Origin: Ottowia thiooxydans DSM 14619
Lineage (GTDB): Bacteria; Pseudomonadota; Gammaproteobacteria; Burkholderiales; Burkholderiaceae_C
NCBI RefSeq assembly: GCF_000422885.1
Contig: NZ_AUGX01000011.1
Location: 124,001 to 188,000 of the forward strand
Reading direction: 5' to 3'
Length of the DNA: 64,000 nucleotides
Notes under the pieces: model-generated
Told to the model about the DNA's origin: nothing
What the model saw: only the letters and a program-made list of their open reading frames with translations
Database searches by the model: none
Position numbers and translations under genes: made by a program
Shown: in pieces, positions 34,194 to 43,239 of the stretch
Layout of the letters: the number at the start of each line of letters is the position of its first letter
Numbering within the stretch: position 1 is the first letter of the stretch

Positions 34194-35258
34194 ATGAACT
34201 CGAATACCACGTTTTCCGGACCCCTCCTCGACGAGATGCCGTTTCCTGTAGCCTTCGAAAGTGAAGAAGCTCTGGAGAATTACCTGGCTACACCATCGAG
34301 GGCGTTGTTGCGTCATATGGAGGCTGTGGATGGTGACCTCATGATCCTGGGCGTTGGAGGCAAGATGGGCCCCACGCTGGCGCGCCTGGCGCGCAACGCC
34401 ATGCCAGGGCGGCGTGTGATCGCGGTGGCCCGATTCAGCGAGCCGGGTATGCGCGAGTCCTTGGAGTCGCAAGGCATCGAAACCATTGCTTGCGATCTGT
34501 TGGACCCAGCCGCTATCGCCGCGTTGCCCGCATGCCGCAATGTGGTGTTCATGGCCGGTCGCAAGTTCGGTGCCGATGCCAACCACGCGCTGACCTGGGC
34601 TATGAACACTCATGTCCCAGCTATGGTCGCGCAAGCCTTCCCGGCTTCGCGCATCGTGGTGTTCTCCACGGCTTGCGTTTATCCCTTTGTACCGGTCAAC
34701 AGCCAGGGGGCGGGAGAGCAGTTGCCTCCAGACCCGCCCGGTGAGTACGCGAACTCATGCGTTGGTCGAGAGCGCATGTTCGAATACTTCTCTCAGCAAC
34801 ACGGCACCCCGGGGCGCTTGTTCCGGCTGAGCTACGCCATCGATTTGCGCTATGGCGTGCTGGCTGACGTGGCGAACAAGGTTTGGCAGGGCGAGCCCGT
34901 TGATGTGACGATGGGGCACGTCAACGTCATCTGGCAAGGAGATGCGAATGCCCAGGCCTTGCGCTGTCTGGCGGAGGCCACGGTGCCTACCTCACCCATC
35001 AACATCAGCGGCCCGGAGACCACCTCCATCCGTTGGCTCGCAGAGGAATTTGCGCGGCGTTTCAATAAGCCCGCACAGATCACGGGTGAAGAAGCACCTA
35101 CCGCGTGGCTGATGAACACCGGGCAGGCTGAGGGTCTCTTTGGCTACCCTCACGTGCCATTGCAGCGCCAGATCGGCTGGGTTGCGGATTGGGTTTCGCG
35201 CGCACAGCGCTCGTTCGGCAAGCCGACCAAGTTCGAAGCCCGCGATGGCAAATACTGA
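34194..35258 (+). CDS. NAD-dependent epimerase/dehydratase-family protein
   Basis: From the ATG at 34194 the protein has 354 residues. An extended-SDR Rossmann motif reads GVGGKMG (about residues 53-59), with FSTACVYPF and the Tyr of the active site in GEYANSC. The usual YxxxK reads Tyr185 to Cys189, so the catalytic lysine appears missing. It may still bind a nucleotide and act on a sugar or hydroxy acid with altered chemistry. It is the first gene after operator 4 and overlaps the GNAT gene by 14 bases. Confidence 0.88.
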   Translation: MNSNTTFSGPLLDEMPFPVAFESEEALENYLATPSRALLRHMEAVDGDLMILGVGGKMGPTLARLARNAMPGRRVIAVARFSEPGMRESLESQGIETIACDLLDPAAIAALPACRNVVFMAGRKFGADANHALTWAMNTHVPAMVAQAFPASRIVVFSTACVYPFVPVNSQGAGEQLPPDPPGEYANSCVGRERMFEYFSQQHGTPGRLFRLSYAIDLRYGVLADVANKVWQGEPVDVTMGHVNVIWQGDANAQALRCLAEATVPTSPINISGPETTSIRWLAEEFARRFNKPAQITGEEAPTAWLMNTGQAEGLFGYPHVPLQRQIGWVADWVSRAQRSFGKPTKFEARDGKY

Positions 35259-36126
35259 GCCCAACGCGCTGTCAAGCGACCACTTGGCCGAGAGGCTTGC
35301 CGCGTTGACCCCTGGCGATCTCGATATGCTCAACCGCTTGGTAATGGAGAGCCATTGGAATCAGTTGCCCGCTGACTGGCACTTCTTCTTCGAGCATGGT
35401 CATGTGCTGGTGGTGCGTAACGCGGAGTCCCGCATCATCGCCAGCGGTGCGGTGCTACCCATGGACGCCGATACAAATGGCCACCGCGTGGCGTGGATCA
35501 GCATGATCCTGGTCTTGCCGGAGGTTCGTGGGCAGGGCCTGGGACGACGCGTGTTCGAAGCCTGCCTGCGCAGCGCGCAAGCGGCGGACTACTTGCCCAT
35601 GCTTGATGCAACGCCCCAAGGCGAACCGCTGTACACCCAATTCGGTTTTGTGCCGCTCTCGCACATTACTCGGTGGCGGCGTGAAGCGAGAGGTGCTCGC
35701 GCTTCCAGCGCACCTGCGCCGCAGGCAGACTTGGATCAGTTTGTGGCGTTGGATGCCCGTGCGCTGGGCTTTGGCAGGAGCGCGCTGATCAATAGCCTTC
35801 AAGGCCGGCCTACAACGCATTGTGTGAGCAGCTCGCACGGCTTCACGCTGGTTCGCGCGGGCCGCACCGCACATCACATTGGTCCTTTGCTTGCTGAGGA
35901 CGAAGGCCGTGCGCTCGAGTTGCTCCAGCAGGCGGTAGATGCCTTGGAAACCCCCGTACTGATCGATGCACCACAACAACGACCGGTGCTCACAGCGGCT
36001 CTTCAGGCGGCGGGCTTTGTGCCTCAACGTGACTTTACGCGGATGGCCTGGGTTCCGCCCGGGCGAACCTTGCCGCAAGGCCAACCTCATTTCATTCACG
36101 CCATCGCCGGCCCCGAGTTCGCCTGA
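35245..36126 (+). CDS. GNAT-family N-acetyltransferase
   Basis: From the ATG at 35245 the protein has 293 residues. The acetyl-CoA loop VRGQGLGRRVFEACLRSAQ lies near residues 93-111, and the second half resembles another, weaker GNAT domain, so this is a tandem-GNAT type. It acetylates an amine or detoxifies an amino compound. It overlaps the epimerase gene by 14 bases and precedes the DapA-like gene by 60 bases. In this operon it may acylate or protect a nitrogenous intermediate; no substrate can be named. Confidence 0.88.
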   Translation: MANTEPNALSSDHLAERLAALTPGDLDMLNRLVMESHWNQLPADWHFFFEHGHVLVVRNAESRIIASGAVLPMDADTNGHRVAWISMILVLPEVRGQGLGRRVFEACLRSAQAADYLPMLDATPQGEPLYTQFGFVPLSHITRWRREARGARASSAPAPQADLDQFVALDARALGFGRSALINSLQGRPTTHCVSSSHGFTLVRAGRTAHHIGPLLAEDEGRALELLQQAVDALETPVLIDAPQQRPVLTAALQAAGFVPQRDFTRMAWVPPGRTLPQGQPHFIHAIAGPEFA

Positions 36127-36186
36127 CGAGCGAAACATGCCATGCCCGGCCGGCCCCGCGCCCCACTGTGCTCAAGGATTGATGCC

Positions 36187-37254
36187 ATGCCATTGAAACG
36201 CTCCGACCTCCCGACCGCTGTCCTCGATCTGTTGTCGAACGGCACGGTCATTCCAGCCCATCCGCTGGCACTCGATGAAAATCGCGTATTCGATCGTCGC
36301 CGCCAACGTGCGCTGACGCGCTACTACATCGACTCAGGTGTGGGCGGCCTGGCGGTGGGGGTACACACCACTCAGTTTGCCATCCGCGAACGTGGACTGT
36401 ATGAAACGGTGCTGCGTTGCGCCGCAGAAGACCGACAAGCGTGGTCCGATCGTCCGATGGTCATGGTCGCAGGCCTGTGTGGCGACACACCGCAAGCCGT
36501 GGCAGAGGCTCGTACCGCGGTGGGATTGGGCTATCACGCCGGCCTCCTGAGCCTGGCGGCGTTGGCTGACCGCTCCGAAGACGAGCTCATCGCGCACTGT
36601 GAAGCTGTGGCTGAAGAGATGCCTATCGTCGGCTTCTACCTGCAAACGGTGGTGGGTGGGCCCGTGGTCACCAGTGATTTCTGGCGCCGTTTTGCACTCA
36701 TTCCCAACGCACTGGCCATCAAGGTGGCACCGTTCAATCGCTACCGGTCGATGGATGTGGTGCGCGGTGTGGTTGATGCGGGCGCGGAGGATCGCGTCTT
36801 TCTGTATACCGGCAACGATGACCATATCGTTTTAGATCTCACCTTGCCGTTTACGGCGATGCGCAACGGACGCGCCGTCACTGTGCGCTTTAGAGGGGGG
36901 TTGTTGGGGCATTGGTCGGTTTGGACCGCCAGCGCCGTGCAGCAATTTGCCCGCATTCAGCAGGCTTTATCCCAGCAGCCTGATGGCGTGAGCAACGAAC
37001 TTCTGGCACTCGATGCCCGCGTCACCGACTGCAACTCTGCCTTTTTCGACGTAAAAAACAACTTCCATGGTTGCATCGCAGGCTGTCACGAAGTGCTTCG
37101 CCGCCAAGGACTGCTCGAAGGCATCTGGTGCCTGGACCCCGAAGAAGGGCTTGGAAATGGCCAGTTGAATGAAATTGACCGTGTCTACCTTCAGCACGGT
37201 GACCTGAGTGACGACAGCTTTGTTCAGAAAAACCTGGCGCGCTGGTTGACCTGA
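36187..37254 (+). CDS. Dihydrodipicolinate synthase-family (DapA/NanA-like) aldolase or lyase
   Basis: The 355-residue protein has the TIM-barrel family features. The probable Schiff-base lysine is Lys179 in ALAIKVAPFNR, and the catalytic tyrosine is Tyr151 in GFYLQT. It lacks the usual YNxP after the tyrosine, and at 355 residues is longer than typical (about 290-310). Members make or break a C-C bond next to pyruvate, or dehydrate sugar acids. It ends the operon begun at 34194. A pyruvate-linked reaction fits with the serine dehydratase nearby, but that is inference. Confidence 0.88.
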   Translation: MPLKRSDLPTAVLDLLSNGTVIPAHPLALDENRVFDRRRQRALTRYYIDSGVGGLAVGVHTTQFAIRERGLYETVLRCAAEDRQAWSDRPMVMVAGLCGDTPQAVAEARTAVGLGYHAGLLSLAALADRSEDELIAHCEAVAEEMPIVGFYLQTVVGGPVVTSDFWRRFALIPNALAIKVAPFNRYRSMDVVRGVVDAGAEDRVFLYTGNDDHIVLDLTLPFTAMRNGRAVTVRFRGGLLGHWSVWTASAVQQFARIQQALSQQPDGVSNELLALDARVTDCNSAFFDVKNNFHGCIAGCHEVLRRQGLLEGIWCLDPEEGLGNGQLNEIDRVYLQHGDLSDDSFVQKNLARWLT

Positions 37255-37374
37255 TTCGGTAGCGCTCAGGTTGTCGGTGCTTGCCGAGAAGTCGCTCAAT
37301 CAACAGTATTCAACGCACGCGCAGCGCACCCCCGAGGGCAGCGGCGCACAGCTCGAACAGGGCACGACCTTCAT

Positions 37375-38322
37375 TCAAGATCGCTTTGTTTCGCGTGAGA
37401 GATCGCGGTACTCGGAAGGGGCCACTCCGAACTTCCGCTTGAACAGATAATTGAAGTGAGAGATGTCGTTGAATCCGTTGCTGTAGGCGATTTGAGAAAT
37501 TGAAGCACTCTCGGCGCGCGCGAGTTGCGACTCAACGGAGCCCAGTCTTTGTTCAATGATGAACTGTGTAAAACTCGTATTCATGCCTTGCAGAAGCTGC
37601 TGCACGAGGCGCCGAGACATATTGAGCTGGGCGGCTGTCAAGTCCAGCGAGAGGGCTGGATCGCAAGCATGCTTTCTCAGGTAGCTCACCAGGGCTTGGC
37701 GTCTTAGCTCTCGTGCGTCGCAAGGCGCATTGGTTGGCCCGTGCGTGACTTTCAACAAATTGCAGACGTTCTCTACCAGCGCTTCCACATCTGATGGTGA
37801 AACGGCGAGGGCGTCCCGTGATAGCTCGTTGAGATAAGACAAAAGCGTAGGGGCGAAGGGGCCAGCGGGCTGGAACACTTCCAGGTGGGATGTCAGCAAC
37901 TGAGGCATTCTCAGTTCAAGTGTTCTAGCCGGCAGCCTGGCTACGATGCGCCGCACCTCCACAGGAAACGTGACACTCGTCGGGTGCCGGGTATCCACGA
38001 TGGCCACACTGCCTGCCGGTTGAATCAGTCGCTGGTTGCCATGCTCTATGTGAGCTTCGCCTTCAATCTGCCAGCTCACAAGATAACTTGGGTCACAAGG
38101 GTCTGACAACCGCGCACGGCCCCAGCGCACTCTGTGTGGTTGGCTCCAGAACAAGCCGCAAGACATGGTGTCGTGCTTTCTCACGGTCATTTCTGCTGAG
38201 AAAGAGTCCAAAACGGTGCCTGAAACCTCCACCGTATGAATCATCTTGCTGCAGATGGACCGCCATGAGTCGCGTCGTTCCTGCTTGCCCAGCGCGCCCA
38301 TGTCTACTTTCACGATTTCCAC
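37375..38322 (-). CDS. AraC-family regulator
   Basis: The start chosen is GTG 38322, with GGAGGAG ideally placed upstream, giving 315 residues (MEIVKVDMGALG). A longer open frame to 38469 lacks support. The C-terminal half (about residues 215-310) has two AraC helix-turn-helix motifs, including ISQIAYSNGFNDISHFNYLF. The N-terminal half resembles the AraC-binding-like cupin domain of FeaR-type activators. It diverges from the GlcF-like/flavoprotein operon starting at 38520 and is its likely activator. Confidence 0.93.
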   Translation of the reverse strand: MEIVKVDMGALGKQERRDSWRSICSKMIHTVEVSGTVLDSFSAEMTVRKHDTMSCGLFWSQPHRVRWGRARLSDPCDPSYLVSWQIEGEAHIEHGNQRLIQPAGSVAIVDTRHPTSVTFPVEVRRIVARLPARTLELRMPQLLTSHLEVFQPAGPFAPTLLSYLNELSRDALAVSPSDVEALVENVCNLLKVTHGPTNAPCDARELRRQALVSYLRKHACDPALSLDLTAAQLNMSRRLVQQLLQGMNTSFTQFIIEQRLGSVESQLARAESASISQIAYSNGFNDISHFNYLFKRKFGVAPSEYRDLSRETKRS

Positions 38323-38519
38323 AGCACTCCTCCGATATCCCAAGCCTTGACCAACAAACGGATCAGATAGAGATATACCGCAGGAGCGAGAACCTGTCCA
38401 CAGGGCATTCCTGGGAGGGAGGGTGGCGCGATCAGCGCGCTTACGGAACTGGAATGCACAAAAGCCCAAGACGAAAGCCTCTGGCCCTCACAGAATGAGC
38501 CACCACATCACGGCCCATC

Positions 38520-39935
38520 ATGAAGACGAATTTCAGCGAAGCGCAGCTCGCAGATCCCCAAATCGCGGAGGCTGACACCATCCTCAAGAGCTGCCAGCAC
38601 TTTGGGTTCTGCACTTCAGGATGCCCCACTTACGTGCTTTTGCACGATGAAAACGACAGTCCCCGTGGACGGATCGACTTGATCAAGGACATGCTGGAGT
38701 CAGGGGGCGCTCCTTCGGAAAAGACCGTGGGGCACATCGATCGGTGCCTTTCCTGCATGTCTTGCATGACCACCTGCGCAGTGAAGGTGGACTATATGCA
38801 CCTCGCAGACACCGCAAGGCAATATATAGAAACCCACTATCGCCGGCCATGGGCAGAACGATGGACACGAGATATCTTGTCTTACGTACTTCCTCGCCGG
38901 CCATGGTTCCGGGCTGCACTAGGCGCAGGCCGTTTGGCATCAAGGGCGAGTTTCCTGGTGCCAACCAGGTTTAAACCTGCGCTGGATCTACTTCCCAAGA
39001 CACCTCCCGCTAGTGAGGACGAGCTCGTAGGTGAAGTGTTTCCTGCGGAAGGCTCCAGGCGCTGGCGGGTGGCGTTGCTTTCAGGGTGCGTGCAGCCTGA
39101 GATGGCGCCGCAGATCAACGCCGCCACGATCCGATTGCTCACCCGCTTTGGATGCGAAGTGGTGGTGCCCAAGGAAGCCGGCTGTTGCGGCTCCCTGAAT
39201 CTTCATATGGGTAAGACCGCCGCCGCACGTTCATTCGCTCGGGTCAACGTGAATGCCTGGGCACGCTTGCTTGACGAAGGCCTGGATGCCATTGTCACCA
39301 ATGCTTCGGGTTGCGGCACCACGGTTAAAGACTACGCGCATCTGCTAAGCGATGACCCCGAAATAGCTGAGAGCGCCGCAAAGATTGCAGCCTTGGCGCG
39401 CGACGTGTCCGAGTGGATCCTGCACATGCGCCTTCCGCTGCCACAGCACCCCAGGCGATATCGCGTGGCTTACCACGATGCCTGTTCTCTTAAAAACGTA
39501 CAACACGTCACGGCTGAACCGCGCAAATTGTTGAAAGAGGCAGGTTTTGTTGTGAAAGATGTACCGGAGTCGCATTTCTGCTGCGGCTCCGCAGGCACCT
39601 ACAACATTCTGCAGCCAGTCATAGCTGCCCAGCTTGGTCAGCGAAAGGCCGCCAATATCGCCGGCACGGAGCCGCAGATCGTCGCGGCGGGGAACATTGG
39701 CTGCATCACTCAAATCGGCCTGTATAGCCAGACGCCCATCACGCACACCGTGGAGTTGCTTGATTGGGCGCACGGTGGGCCTGTGCCACTGGCTTTACGA
39801 GGAATAAGCCTTCCGGAAGTGCAAGCTTCCGAGATGGCTGCCGAGAAGGTTTTGGTTAGCGAACATGTGGTGTCTTTTGTCCCGCCACCGGACAAACCTC
39901 AGGCAAAGGGACCACCTGATGTCGGAATCTGGTAA
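38520..39935 (+). CDS. GlcF-like Fe-S oxidoreductase subunit
   Basis: The 471-residue protein resembles the iron-sulfur subunit of glycolate oxidase. The second cluster motif is complete ([12 protein letters not shown]; Cys76, 79, 82, 86). The first reads [12 protein letters not shown], so Cys25, 31 and 35 remain but the second cysteine is Phe28, as in proteins that hold a [3Fe-4S] cluster. Two CCG domains follow (GCCGSLNLH near residue 222, and [11 protein letters not shown] later). It should pass electrons from the flavoprotein encoded 23 bases downstream toward quinone. No clear ribosome site precedes the ATG. Confidence 0.9.
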   Translation: MKTNFSEAQLADPQIAEADTILKSCQHFGFCTSGCPTYVLLHDENDSPRGRIDLIKDMLESGGAPSEKTVGHIDRCLSCMSCMTTCAVKVDYMHLADTARQYIETHYRRPWAERWTRDILSYVLPRRPWFRAALGAGRLASRASFLVPTRFKPALDLLPKTPPASEDELVGEVFPAEGSRRWRVALLSGCVQPEMAPQINAATIRLLTRFGCEVVVPKEAGCCGSLNLHMGKTAAARSFARVNVNAWARLLDEGLDAIVTNASGCGTTVKDYAHLLSDDPEIAESAAKIAALARDVSEWILHMRLPLPQHPRRYRVAYHDACSLKNVQHVTAEPRKLLKEAGFVVKDVPESHFCCGSAGTYNILQPVIAAQLGQRKAANIAGTEPQIVAAGNIGCITQIGLYSQTPITHTVELLDWAHGGPVPLALRGISLPEVQASEMAAEKVLVSEHVVSFVPPPDKPQAKGPPDVGIW

Positions 39936-39958
39936 TTCAATTTTGAAAGGAAATTGAG

Positions 39959-41482
39959 ATGACAAATCTAGACGGTTTTCTGCAACAAGTTAGCCAAAAA
40001 ATAGGGTCTCAATGGGTGGATACCCGGCAGGAAACACTCGCGCGTTACGGCGAGCACACCTTACCCGCGGAGGCGCGCGTGCCTGCGGCGGTGGTGTTTC
40101 CAGCGTCTACTGCGGAGGTGCGAGAGATCGTGCTGGCCGCGAACGAACACCGCGTGGCGCTATTTCCCGTGAGCACAGGCAACAACATTGGCCTGGGCTC
40201 GCGAGCCCCGGCTCGAGCAGGGCAGGTCGTGCTTGACCTTGGCCACAGGATGAACCGCATCCTCGAAGTCAACGAGGAAACCTGCTATGCCGAGCTGCAG
40301 CCAGGGGTGAGCTTCACCATGCTTCACGATGAACTGGAGCGCCGGGGCGGGAAACTCATGCTGTCCGCCACATCGGGGCCTCCGCACGGGGGTGTCATGG
40401 GCAACGCTATGGACCGAGGCGCCGGCTACGGGCCTTACTTTGACCACTTCGGCATGCTTTGCGGCATGGAGGTCGTACTGGGCAATGGCGATGTCATCCG
40501 AACCGGAGACGGCAGCCTGGATTCTGATGAGCTGGTGAACTGGCATGTGTCGAAGTTTTCCTTCGGCCCAGCCCTTGATGGGCTGTTTTCACAATCCAAC
40601 TACGGCATTGTGACCCGGGTAGGCGTCTGGCTGATGCCAAGGCCTCCGGCTGCTCGATCATTTCATTTTGCCTTCCCTGACGATGAGGATATTGCAGAGA
40701 TAATTGAGCTTTGCCGTCCCATGAAGTTATCCAACTTCGTGCCTTCCCTGTTTCGCGTGGCGAATGATTTGTATGCCATGGCTCCGGACGAAGTGAATGC
40801 GGAGTACGCGCCTGGCGTGAAGCGGGCCATCAGCAAGGAGGGGCGGCAGGCGTTGCAGAAGCGTCACGGCCTGGGCGCATGGCAAGTCTCTGGCATGTTC
40901 TATGGTGCTTCAGATGCGGCCATTGAACCGCTGATCCAGCGCGTGCGTGGGCATTTCGAGCGAAGCGGAAAAGCCCGTTTCATCAGCCACGACGAAGCTT
41001 TGAGCATTCCTGCTTTGAAGGTCGCGATTGACTCAATGACGGGTAGGCCCAGTGCGTCTGAACTAGGCATGCTGAAATGGCGCCCGGGGAGCGGTAACGC
41101 CTGGTTTCTGCCTGGTACCCCGATGGTGGGGGCGCAGGCGCTTGAGCTTGATCGTCTCGGGCGAGCTATCTATGAGAAACACGGAATGGACTACATCGTC
41201 ATGCATGTAGCCTCCGCTCGGTTCGCACGTGGCTTGCATGTTCTCTCATGGAACAAGGATGACCCAGATGAGAATCGCCGTGCAGACGCATGTTATCGGG
41301 AGCTGAGTACAGAGTTTGCGAAACGAGGCGTTGGTGTCGGGCGTGCACCAGCGGACTATTACGACTTCCATATGGACCAGATGCTGCCTAGCCTGAAAAA
41401 TGTCTACAGCAGCCTCAAGAGGGCACTGGATCCGAATGGCGTGATCAGTCCCGGCAAGTACGGTATTGATGAGGAGCAATAA
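39959..41482 (+). CDS. FAD-dependent oxidoreductase of the VAO/4-cresol dehydrogenase family
   Basis: The 507-residue protein has a PCMH-type FAD domain (about residues 40-220, FPVSTGNNIGLGS, and DRGAGYGPYFDHFGMLCGME near 155-175) and a C-terminal substrate domain ending ISPGKYGI. The Dxx(G)YGP(Y)xDHF-like segment and the length match 4-cresol dehydrogenase and vanillyl-alcohol oxidase flavoproteins. These oxidise para-hydroxylated benzylic groups. The usual cytochrome partner gene is absent, and the GlcF-like gene takes its place. A good ribosome site (AAAGGAAA) lies before the ATG. The exact phenolic substrate is not clear. Confidence 0.9.
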   Translation: MTNLDGFLQQVSQKIGSQWVDTRQETLARYGEHTLPAEARVPAAVVFPASTAEVREIVLAANEHRVALFPVSTGNNIGLGSRAPARAGQVVLDLGHRMNRILEVNEETCYAELQPGVSFTMLHDELERRGGKLMLSATSGPPHGGVMGNAMDRGAGYGPYFDHFGMLCGMEVVLGNGDVIRTGDGSLDSDELVNWHVSKFSFGPALDGLFSQSNYGIVTRVGVWLMPRPPAARSFHFAFPDDEDIAEIIELCRPMKLSNFVPSLFRVANDLYAMAPDEVNAEYAPGVKRAISKEGRQALQKRHGLGAWQVSGMFYGASDAAIEPLIQRVRGHFERSGKARFISHDEALSIPALKVAIDSMTGRPSASELGMLKWRPGSGNAWFLPGTPMVGAQALELDRLGRAIYEKHGMDYIVMHVASARFARGLHVLSWNKDDPDENRRADACYRELSTEFAKRGVGVGRAPADYYDFHMDQMLPSLKNVYSSLKRALDPNGVISPGKYGIDEEQ

Positions 41483-41486
41483 GACC

Positions 41487-42266
41487 ATGGCAGACAACTG
41501 GCTCGGCCCAGCCCCCGGCTCCCACATGGTGGTTGCAGGAGGCTGCGGGGGAATAGGCGTGGAACTCGTGCGGGAGGCTGTGGACAGAGGGCTCCGGGTA
41601 ACCGTGCTCGATCTCGCACAGTCCAGAGCGGCTCTACCTGATATTGCCGGGGTTGATTACATTGACTTCGATGCCCGAAACGCTGAATCGATCTCCGAGG
41701 CGGTCAGAGCAGTCTCTGAGAGAGCAGATCGCGTAGACAGCTTCGTCTTTCTCTGTGGTTACCCCATCTTGCCGCGCAGACCTCTCGCAGAGGTGCCGCT
41801 CTCGGCGTGGCATGAGCTGATGGAGGTTAATCTCACATCCGCCTATCTGCTTGCCGGCGGCTTGCTACCTTTACTTCGAAAAAGCGATCAGGCAGCCATC
41901 GTGACCGTCGCTTCGAGTTTGGCGTATCAAGTCATGCCTGGCATGGGGGCTTACGCTGCTTCCAAGGGGGCGTTGATCAGCCTCACCAAGGCATTGGCCA
42001 TGGAGTGTGCTCCGCACGTGAGAGCGAATGTCGTGGCTCCTGGCGCGGTAGACACTGAGTTCCTGGGAGGAGGCCGCGGCAGGGAATCGACAGTGGATCG
42101 CGGATGGTTCGACGATATGGCTGCAAAATACGTCTCGTCGATTCCCCTGGGGCGTGTCGCTGAACCCTCTGATGTGACAGGCCCCATCTTCTTTCTCACA
42201 GGAGCTGGTTCTAAATATATGACAGGACAAGTGTTGCACCTCAATGGCGGTCGTTTGACACCATGA
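41487..42266 (+). CDS. Short-chain dehydrogenase/reductase
   Basis: From ATG 41487 the protein has 259 residues; the ribosome site GAGGAG lies inside the end of the flavoprotein gene. Cofactor motif AGGCGGIG and catalytic YAASK are present. The NNAG motif is replaced by FLCGYP, an uncommon variant. The C-terminus (YMTGQVLHLNGGRL) is typical of 3-oxoacyl reductase-like SDRs. It follows the flavoprotein gene by 4 bases and overlaps the hydrolase gene by 4. It probably oxidises the alcohol formed by the flavoenzyme. Confidence 0.91.
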   Translation: MADNWLGPAPGSHMVVAGGCGGIGVELVREAVDRGLRVTVLDLAQSRAALPDIAGVDYIDFDARNAESISEAVRAVSERADRVDSFVFLCGYPILPRRPLAEVPLSAWHELMEVNLTSAYLLAGGLLPLLRKSDQAAIVTVASSLAYQVMPGMGAYAASKGALISLTKALAMECAPHVRANVVAPGAVDTEFLGGGRGRESTVDRGWFDDMAAKYVSSIPLGRVAEPSDVTGPIFFLTGAGSKYMTGQVLHLNGGRLTP

Positions 42267-43120
42267 GCAGCCCTGCCAAAGCGACGCACGCTTCCAGAGC
42301 AGGCGCTCCTCGTGAGGACGATTGGGAATACCAATATGTCACCGGACAGGCCAGAGCCAGTTTCCCGGCATTGCTGGAAGAGTACCGCGTTCTGAGCTCT
42401 GCAGCTGAAGCTTTGGGTGGTTGGCTCTGGGATACCAAATATGGCGAGCACCCGCGTGAAACCTTCGATTTTCGCCCTGCGAAGGGCGAGCACCGTGGAA
42501 CGCTGATCTATCTTCACGCGGGCTATTGGCAGTCGCGGGACAAGTCGCAGTTTTGCTTTCTGGTGCCAGGGCTCAACGATGCTGGTTTCCACGTGGTGCT
42601 GGCCAACTACCCGCTTTGTCCTGAAGTTTCTGTTCAAGACATCATCCATTCGGTTTGCCGGATCCCACCTGCGGTTAGAGCCTTGTCAGCAGTGAATCAG
42701 ATTCAGAAGCCGTTGGTCGTCGCTGGCCATTCGGCGGGTGGGCACCTTGCGGTGGAGATCGCTCTGCACCCACAAGCCGCCGGACCGATCGATGGCGTTC
42801 TTGCGATCAGCGGCATATATGACCTGACGGAACTGGTAGGCACCACGCTCAACAAAAATCTCCAGCTCACTCTGGAGTCCGCTCGCTTGGTTTCACCTCT
42901 GCATCGCTTGCCGGCGCGTGTTCCACGAGGAGCCTTTGTCGTCGGGGGAGGGGAGACCAGATCCTTCAAGCGACAGAATCTGGCCATCGCTGATGCATGG
43001 CGAGCCGTGGGTGAGTGCCGGCACGCCGAATCTGCGGAAGACGACCATTTCATGGTTTTGCAAAGTCTTTGCCAAACCGATGGTTTGTTGCGCGCCATGC
43101 TGATGGAGCTCGCGGCTTAG
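42263..43120 (+). CDS. Alpha/beta hydrolase (arylformamidase/kynurenine-formamidase-like)
   Basis: The 285-residue protein has the oxyanion loop YLHAGYWQ (about residues 83-90), the nucleophile elbow GHSAGGH (Ser157) and a late catalytic His in EDDHFMVL. The pattern resembles BNA7/KynB-like formamidases and HSL-type carboxylesterases. It hydrolyses an ester or amide. It overlaps the SDR gene by 4 bases and ends the operon that starts at 38520. A lactone or aryl ester made by the flavoenzyme route is a plausible substrate. Confidence 0.9.
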   Translation: MSSPAKATHASRAGAPREDDWEYQYVTGQARASFPALLEEYRVLSSAAEALGGWLWDTKYGEHPRETFDFRPAKGEHRGTLIYLHAGYWQSRDKSQFCFLVPGLNDAGFHVVLANYPLCPEVSVQDIIHSVCRIPPAVRALSAVNQIQKPLVVAGHSAGGHLAVEIALHPQAAGPIDGVLAISGIYDLTELVGTTLNKNLQLTLESARLVSPLHRLPARVPRGAFVVGGGETRSFKRQNLAIADAWRAVGECRHAESAEDDHFMVLQSLCQTDGLLRAMLMELAA

Positions 43121-43178
43121 ACCTTTGCCTTTGGTCGAGGGGGCGCGCAGTCACGGTTGATTTGGGCTCACGCCTTCA

Positions 43179-43193
43179 CTTATTTCCAATAAG
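43179..43193. promoter_or_regulatory. LysR-box-like dyad upstream of a LysR gene
   Basis: CTTATTTCCAATAAG is a 15-base dyad containing T-N11-A, the usual LysR binding pattern. It lies 47 bases before the ATG of the LysR gene at 43240 and after the hydrolase gene end. It may serve autoregulation. Confidence 0.4.
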
Positions 43194-43239
43194 GGAAGTG
43201 CTCGGTCTATGGAAAAGCCGGCGGATGTTATTGTTCATC

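Noticed and set aside
38426-38440. GCGCG/CGCGC hairpin upstream of the GlcF-like gene
   Set aside because: It is very short and GC-only, which is frequent by chance in this DNA; no link to AraC binding can be shown.
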